Positions 7,404-10,111 of a stretch of 10,111 nt of DNA are shown in pieces. Position 1 is the stretch's first letter. The number at the start of each line of letters is the position of its first letter. Made by a program: the position numbers and the translations under genes. The notes beneath the pieces were generated by a model. It was given only the letters and a program-made list of their open reading frames with translations. It was not told the origin of the DNA and did not search any database. Source of the stretch: Oscillospiraceae bacterium (GTDB taxonomy: Bacteria > Bacillota > Clostridia > Oscillospirales > CAG-272); assembly GCA_015065045.1 (NCBI GenBank), contig SVRB01000052.1, positions 1-10,111 of the forward strand. The letters run 5' to 3'.

Positions 7404-7432
7404 ATTATACAGTCTTGTCAGTTAATTGTCAA
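7404..7432 (-). promoter_or_regulatory. Sigma-A promoter of the rlmL-topB-dut operon
   Basis: On the minus strand, TTGACA (7432-7427) and TATAAT (7409-7404) are separated by exactly 17 bases, a full consensus match. The start is expected near 7397, leaving a leader of about 25 bases before the ATG at 7371. No operator or attenuator is visible, which suits steady housekeeping expression. Confidence 0.87.
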
Positions 7433-7450
7433 GAATCGACACATTGGTTA

Positions 7451-7470
7451 TATATATTACTATATATTAT
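7451..7470. repeat. Two tandem copies of a 10-base AT repeat
   Basis: TATATATTAC (7451-7460) is followed by TATATATTAT (7461-7470), differing only at the last base. It lies between the -35 boxes of two divergent promoters, where AT-rich DNA could act as an UP element or be bent. It may be simple low-complexity sequence. Confidence 0.4.
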
Positions 7471-7503
7471 AGGTTTATAAAGGTAAAAATACTAAAATAC
7501 CCC

Positions 7504-7532
7504 TTGACATTGAATGATATAAATGTTAAAAT
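7504..7532 (+). promoter_or_regulatory. Sigma-A promoter of the riboswitch-ATPase unit
   Basis: TTGACA (7504-7509), a 17-base spacer, then TAAAAT (7527-7532), preceded by TGT (7524-7526) as an extended -10. Transcription should start near 7539, which is the 5' edge of riboswitch helix P1, so the aptamer forms from the first transcribed bases. Confidence 0.85.
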
Positions 7533-7538
7533 AAATCA

Positions 7539-7652
7539 CGTAAAAGGGAGTAGCTTACACGTATTGTTACGCGTCTACTAATCGTCAATACAATCTGTTT
7601 ATCAAACAGATTCGGTTAGTTGGTACTTTTTGTACTTGGCAAGACTTTTGCG
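7539..7652 (+). promoter_or_regulatory. yybP-ykoY riboswitch (Mn2+-sensing aptamer)
   Basis: Key family sequences are in the right order: AAAAGGGAGTAGC (7542-7554), CGTCAATAC (7583-7591) and GGCAAGACTTTTGC (7638-7651). Visible helices are: P1, CGTAAAAG (7539-7546) with CTTTTGCG (7645-7652); a small stem near 7557-7574; P3, ACTAATC (7577-7583) with GGTTAGT (7614-7620); its extension AATCTGTTT/AAACAGATT (7592-7600 with 7604-7612) with a 3-base loop; and GTAC/GTAC (7623-7626 with 7632-7635). The family binds Mn2+ between two docked loops and is known to control Mn2+ exporters and P-type ATPases, matching the gene downstream. The usual P1 start AAAGG pairs with CCUUU. Here AAAAG pairs with CUUUU, a compensated change. 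The consensus is recalled from memory. Confidence 0.88.
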
Positions 7653-7680
7653 GCTAATAAGCTGTGAAAGTCTTTTTTTA
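7643..7680 (+). terminator. Riboswitch-controlled intrinsic terminator (expression platform)
   Basis: GACTTTTGCGGC (7643-7654) pairs with GCTGTGAAAGTC (7661-7672) over 12 positions, including G-T wobbles, with loop TAATAA. Seven T (7673-7679) follow. Its 5' arm reuses bases 7645-7652, which also form the 3' side of aptamer helix P1, so the two structures exclude each other. With metal bound, P1 holds these bases and the ATPase gene is read; without metal, transcription stops. This is an ON switch. Confidence 0.88.
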
Positions 7681-7726
7681 TTGAAAAAATAATAAAAAAC
7701 ATAAAACAAATCAAAAGGAGAAAAAG

Positions 7727-10111
7727 ATGAAAGCACATTTGTCACCTATTTCTGCTGTATTTGAACACTTCAAATCATCAGAAAAAGGCCTTACTTCCGC
7801 GGAAGCACAAAGCCGAATTGAAAAATACGGCAAAAACAAACTTGTAGAAGCTAAAAAAGAAACAATTCTTCAGCGCTTCTTAAAACAGTTGGCTGACCCT
7901 ATGATAATCATATTGCTCGTAGCTGCAGCAATCTCTGCTGTAACAGCGGCAATCGAAGGCGAAGCTCCCACAGACGTTTTCATAATTCTTTTCGTTGTAA
8001 TCCTTAACTCCGTTCTCGGTGTTGTTCAGGAAAGCAAAGCTGAAAAAGCTATTGACGCTTTGAAAGAAATGACCGCTGCAACGTCTAAGGTTTTAAGAGA
8101 TGGAACTCTTATGCACGTTAAGAGCGAAGACCTTGTTGTTGGTGATATCATTATTCTTGAAGCAGGTGACGCAGTTCCTGCTGACGCTCGTCTTATCGAA
8201 TGCGCGTCAATCAAAGCAGAAGAAGCTGCTTTGACAGGTGAATCTGTTCCCGTAAACAAAAACATAGAAGTTCTTGAAAGCAACGGAAACGACGAAGACG
8301 TTCCGCTCGGCGACAGAAAGAACATGGTATATATGGGTTCAACCATCGTTTACGGTCGTGGTACAGCTATTGTTGTTGCTACAGGTATGGATACAGAAAT
8401 GGGTAAAATTGCCGATGCATTGGCTCAGGCTCAGAATGAGCAGACTCCTTTGCAGATCAAGCTCTCTCAGCTCAGTAAGATCCTTACTTACCTCGTAATC
8501 GCTATTTGCGTATTTATTTTCGCATTTACTGTTATCAGAAACGGTAACTGGTCAGGCGAAGTATTGCTTGATACATTCATGATCGCAATCAGCCTTGCGG
8601 TTGCTGCTATCCCTGAAGGTCTTGCTACTGTTGTTACAATCGTTCTTTCTATCGGTGTAACAAAGATGAGTAAGAGAAACGCCGTAATCCGTCGTTTGAC
8701 AGCCGTTGAAACTCTCGGTTGTACTCAGATCATTTGTTCTGACAAGACAGGTACATTGACACAGAACAAGATGACTGTTACAGAATACTTCTCTGACGAC
8801 AAAAACTTCCTCGCAACAGCTATGGCTCTTTGCTCAGACGCTGAGCTTGACAGTGATAATAAGGCTACAGGCGAACCCACAGAATGTGCGCTTGTAAACT
8901 TTGCATATGAATGTGGTCTCCACAAAAACGAGCTTAAGGCTGATAGCCCCCGTATAGGCGAAGCTCCCTTCGATTCATCAAGAAAGATGATGACAACTGT
9001 TCACGGAAGCTATGGTAAGATCATTCAGTACACTAAGGGTGCTCCTGATGAAATCCTTAAGTGCTGTACAACATACCTCTCAGGCGGCGCTATACTTCCT
9101 CTCACAGATGAAGTTAGAGCAAGCATTATGCAGGAAAACAAGAACAAGGCTGACAAGGCTCTCCGTGTACTTGCTGCTGCATATAAGCCTCACGCTTCTA
9201 TTCCCACATCATTTGAACCCGCAGATCTCGAAAACGACCTTACGTTCATCGGTCTTGTTGGTATGATCGACCCTGTTCGTCCCGAGGTTAAGCTCGCTAT
9301 CGAACAGTGTAAGTCAGCTTCTATCAGACCTATAATGATCACAGGTGACCATAAAGATACAGCTATTGCAATCGCAAAAGAGCTTGGCATTATCGAAGAT
9401 CCTTCTCAGGCTATTACAGGAGCAGAGCTTAACAAGATCAGCGACGAAGAACTTTTGAACACAATCCAGAACTATTCTGTATACGCAAGAGTTCAGCCTG
9501 AACACAAGACAAGAATCGTTAAAGCTTGGAAAGAAAAAGGCATGGTTACAGCAATGACCGGCGACGGTGTAAACGACGCTCCTTCAATCAAGAGCGCCGA
9601 CATCGGTATCGGTATGGGTATCACAGGTACAGACGTTACAAAGAACGTTGCTGATATGATCCTGGCAGACGATAACTTTGCAACAATCGTTTCCGCAGTA
9701 GAAGAAGGACGCCGCATTTACGACAACATCCGTAAAGCTATTCAGTTCCTTTTGTCATCTAACCTTAGTGAAGTATTCTCGATCTTCACAGCGACAGTTC
9801 TTGGATTTACAATTCTTAAGCCTATCCATATTCTTTGGATCAACCTTATTACAGACAGCCTTCCCGCTCTTGCTCTCGGTATGGAAAAGAGCGAGAAAAA
9901 CATCATGCAGAGAAAACCTCGTAACTCAAAAGACGGTATTTTTGCAGGCGGCCTCGGAATCGACCTTCTCTATCAGGGTGTTCTCGTATCAGTTCTTACA
10001 ATCGCTGCATACTTTGTTGGACACTTTATGGAAAGCGGCGTATGGGAAATTGCTGAAAGCCCCGACGGTATTACAATGGCATTCCTTACAATGAGTATGG
10101 CTGAAATCTTC
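7727..10111 (+). CDS. P2A-type (PMCA/SERCA-like) Ca2+/Mn2+-transporting ATPase, C-terminus missing
   Basis: A frame of 795 codons, open at the window end; relatives have about 870-900 residues, so the last membrane helices are absent. Membrane pairs: TM1 59-77, TM2 84-104, TM3 252-271, TM4 about 282-309. A domain: TGES (170-173). P domain: SDKTGTLT with phosphorylated D339. N domain: KGAPDE with K437. Hinge: MTGDGVNDAP with D613 and D617. Ion-site residues match SERCA: VAAIPEGL (292-299, E297), SSNLSE in TM5 (N679, E682), NLITD in TM6 (N706, T709, D710), and E793 in TM8. It should export Ca2+ and/or Mn2+ from the cytosol using ATP. The Mn2+ riboswitch upstream favours Mn2+ as physiological signal, as shown for a streptococcal Mn2+/Ca2+ ATPase. 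AAGGAG (7715-7720) lies 6 bases before the ATG. Codons look more C-rich than in feoB. Confidence 0.94.
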   Translation, partial: MKAHLSPISAVFEHFKSSEKGLTSAEAQSRIEKYGKNKLVEAKKETILQRFLKQLADPMIIILLVAAAISAVTAAIEGEAPTDVFIILFVVILNSVLGVVQESKAEKAIDALKEMTAATSKVLRDGTLMHVKSEDLVVGDIIILEAGDAVPADARLIECASIKAEEAALTGESVPVNKNIEVLESNGNDEDVPLGDRKNMVYMGSTIVYGRGTAIVVATGMDTEMGKIADALAQAQNEQTPLQIKLSQLSKILTYLVIAICVFIFAFTVIRNGNWSGEVLLDTFMIAISLAVAAIPEGLATVVTIVLSIGVTKMSKRNAVIRRLTAVETLGCTQIICSDKTGTLTQNKMTVTEYFSDDKNFLATAMALCSDAELDSDNKATGEPTECALVNFAYECGLHKNELKADSPRIGEAPFDSSRKMMTTVHGSYGKIIQYTKGAPDEILKCCTTYLSGGAILPLTDEVRASIMQENKNKADKALRVLAAAYKPHASIPTSFEPADLENDLTFIGLVGMIDPVRPEVKLAIEQCKSASIRPIMITGDHKDTAIAIAKELGIIEDPSQAITGAELNKISDEELLNTIQNYSVYARVQPEHKTRIVKAWKEKGMVTAMTGDGVNDAPSIKSADIGIGMGITGTDVTKNVADMILADDNFATIVSAVEEGRRIYDNIRKAIQFLLSSNLSEVFSIFTATVLGFTILKPIHILWINLITDSLPALALGMEKSEKNIMQRKPRNSKDGIFAGGLGIDLLYQGVLVSVLTIAAYFVGHFMESGVWEIAESPDGITMAFLTMSMAEIF

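Noticed and set aside
7510..7524. TATAAA as the -10 of the ATPase promoter
   Set aside because: It is only about 8 bases from TTGACA; TAAAAT at 17 bases fits.
8026..8346. Minus-strand frame inside the ATPase gene, with similar ones at 8725, 9190, 9314 and 9493
   Set aside because: The plus-strand ATPase frame is open for 795 codons with all P-type motifs; the others are shadows.
9768..10094. Plus-strand frame of 108 codons near the end
   Set aside because: It is a shifted frame of the ATPase membrane region, and the ATPase motifs NLITD and TMAFLTM are in the true frame.
1..10111. CRISPR arrays, insertion sequences, tRNA or rRNA genes, attachment sites
   Set aside because: None was seen by eye on either strand: no spaced direct repeats, transposase motifs, cloverleaf or rRNA-like stretches.

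Overview
The window looks like chromosomal DNA from a low-GC, AT-rich Firmicute, most likely a member of the Clostridia. The reasons are AGGAGG-type ribosome binding sites, near-consensus sigma-A promoters, a clostridial-type short FeoB, a DUF348/G5 cell-wall protein and a yybP-ykoY riboswitch in front of a P-type ATPase. I see no mobile element, CRISPR array, tRNA or rRNA. The genus cannot be told from the sequence. Both end genes run off the window.

Layout. (1) 1-573, minus: N-terminal part of a membrane-anchored DUF348-G5 (YabE-like) protein, driven by a near-perfect promoter at 639-667. (2) 574-984: AT-rich divergent spacer. (3) 985-3264, plus: feoA-feoB, ferrous iron uptake. (4) 3268-3318: a hairpin that works as a terminator on both strands, between convergent units. 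(5) 7371 down to 3385, minus: a four-gene operon of rlmL/ypsC-type 23S rRNA methyltransferase, topB-like topoisomerase III (TTG start), dut (dUTPase) and a small two-helix membrane protein (GTG start). It is driven by a consensus promoter at 7404-7432. (6) 7504-7680, plus: promoter, Mn2+-sensing yybP-ykoY riboswitch and an overlapping intrinsic terminator. (7) 7727-10111, plus: a PMCA/SERCA-type P2A cation ATPase, cut by the window end.

Functionally, a housekeeping operon (rRNA modification, DNA topology, nucleotide-pool sanitation) lies between two metal-homeostasis units: Fe2+ import (FeoAB) and a Mn2+/Ca2+ efflux-type ATPase under riboswitch control. The best-supported special feature is the riboswitch. 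Its closing helix P1 and the 5' arm of the terminator share bases 7645-7652, so metal binding should stop the terminator forming and turn the pump gene on. This is a known type of system, and I found no clearly undescribed one. The least explained items are the small membrane protein at the operon end and the unusual active-site-region residues of the topoisomerase.
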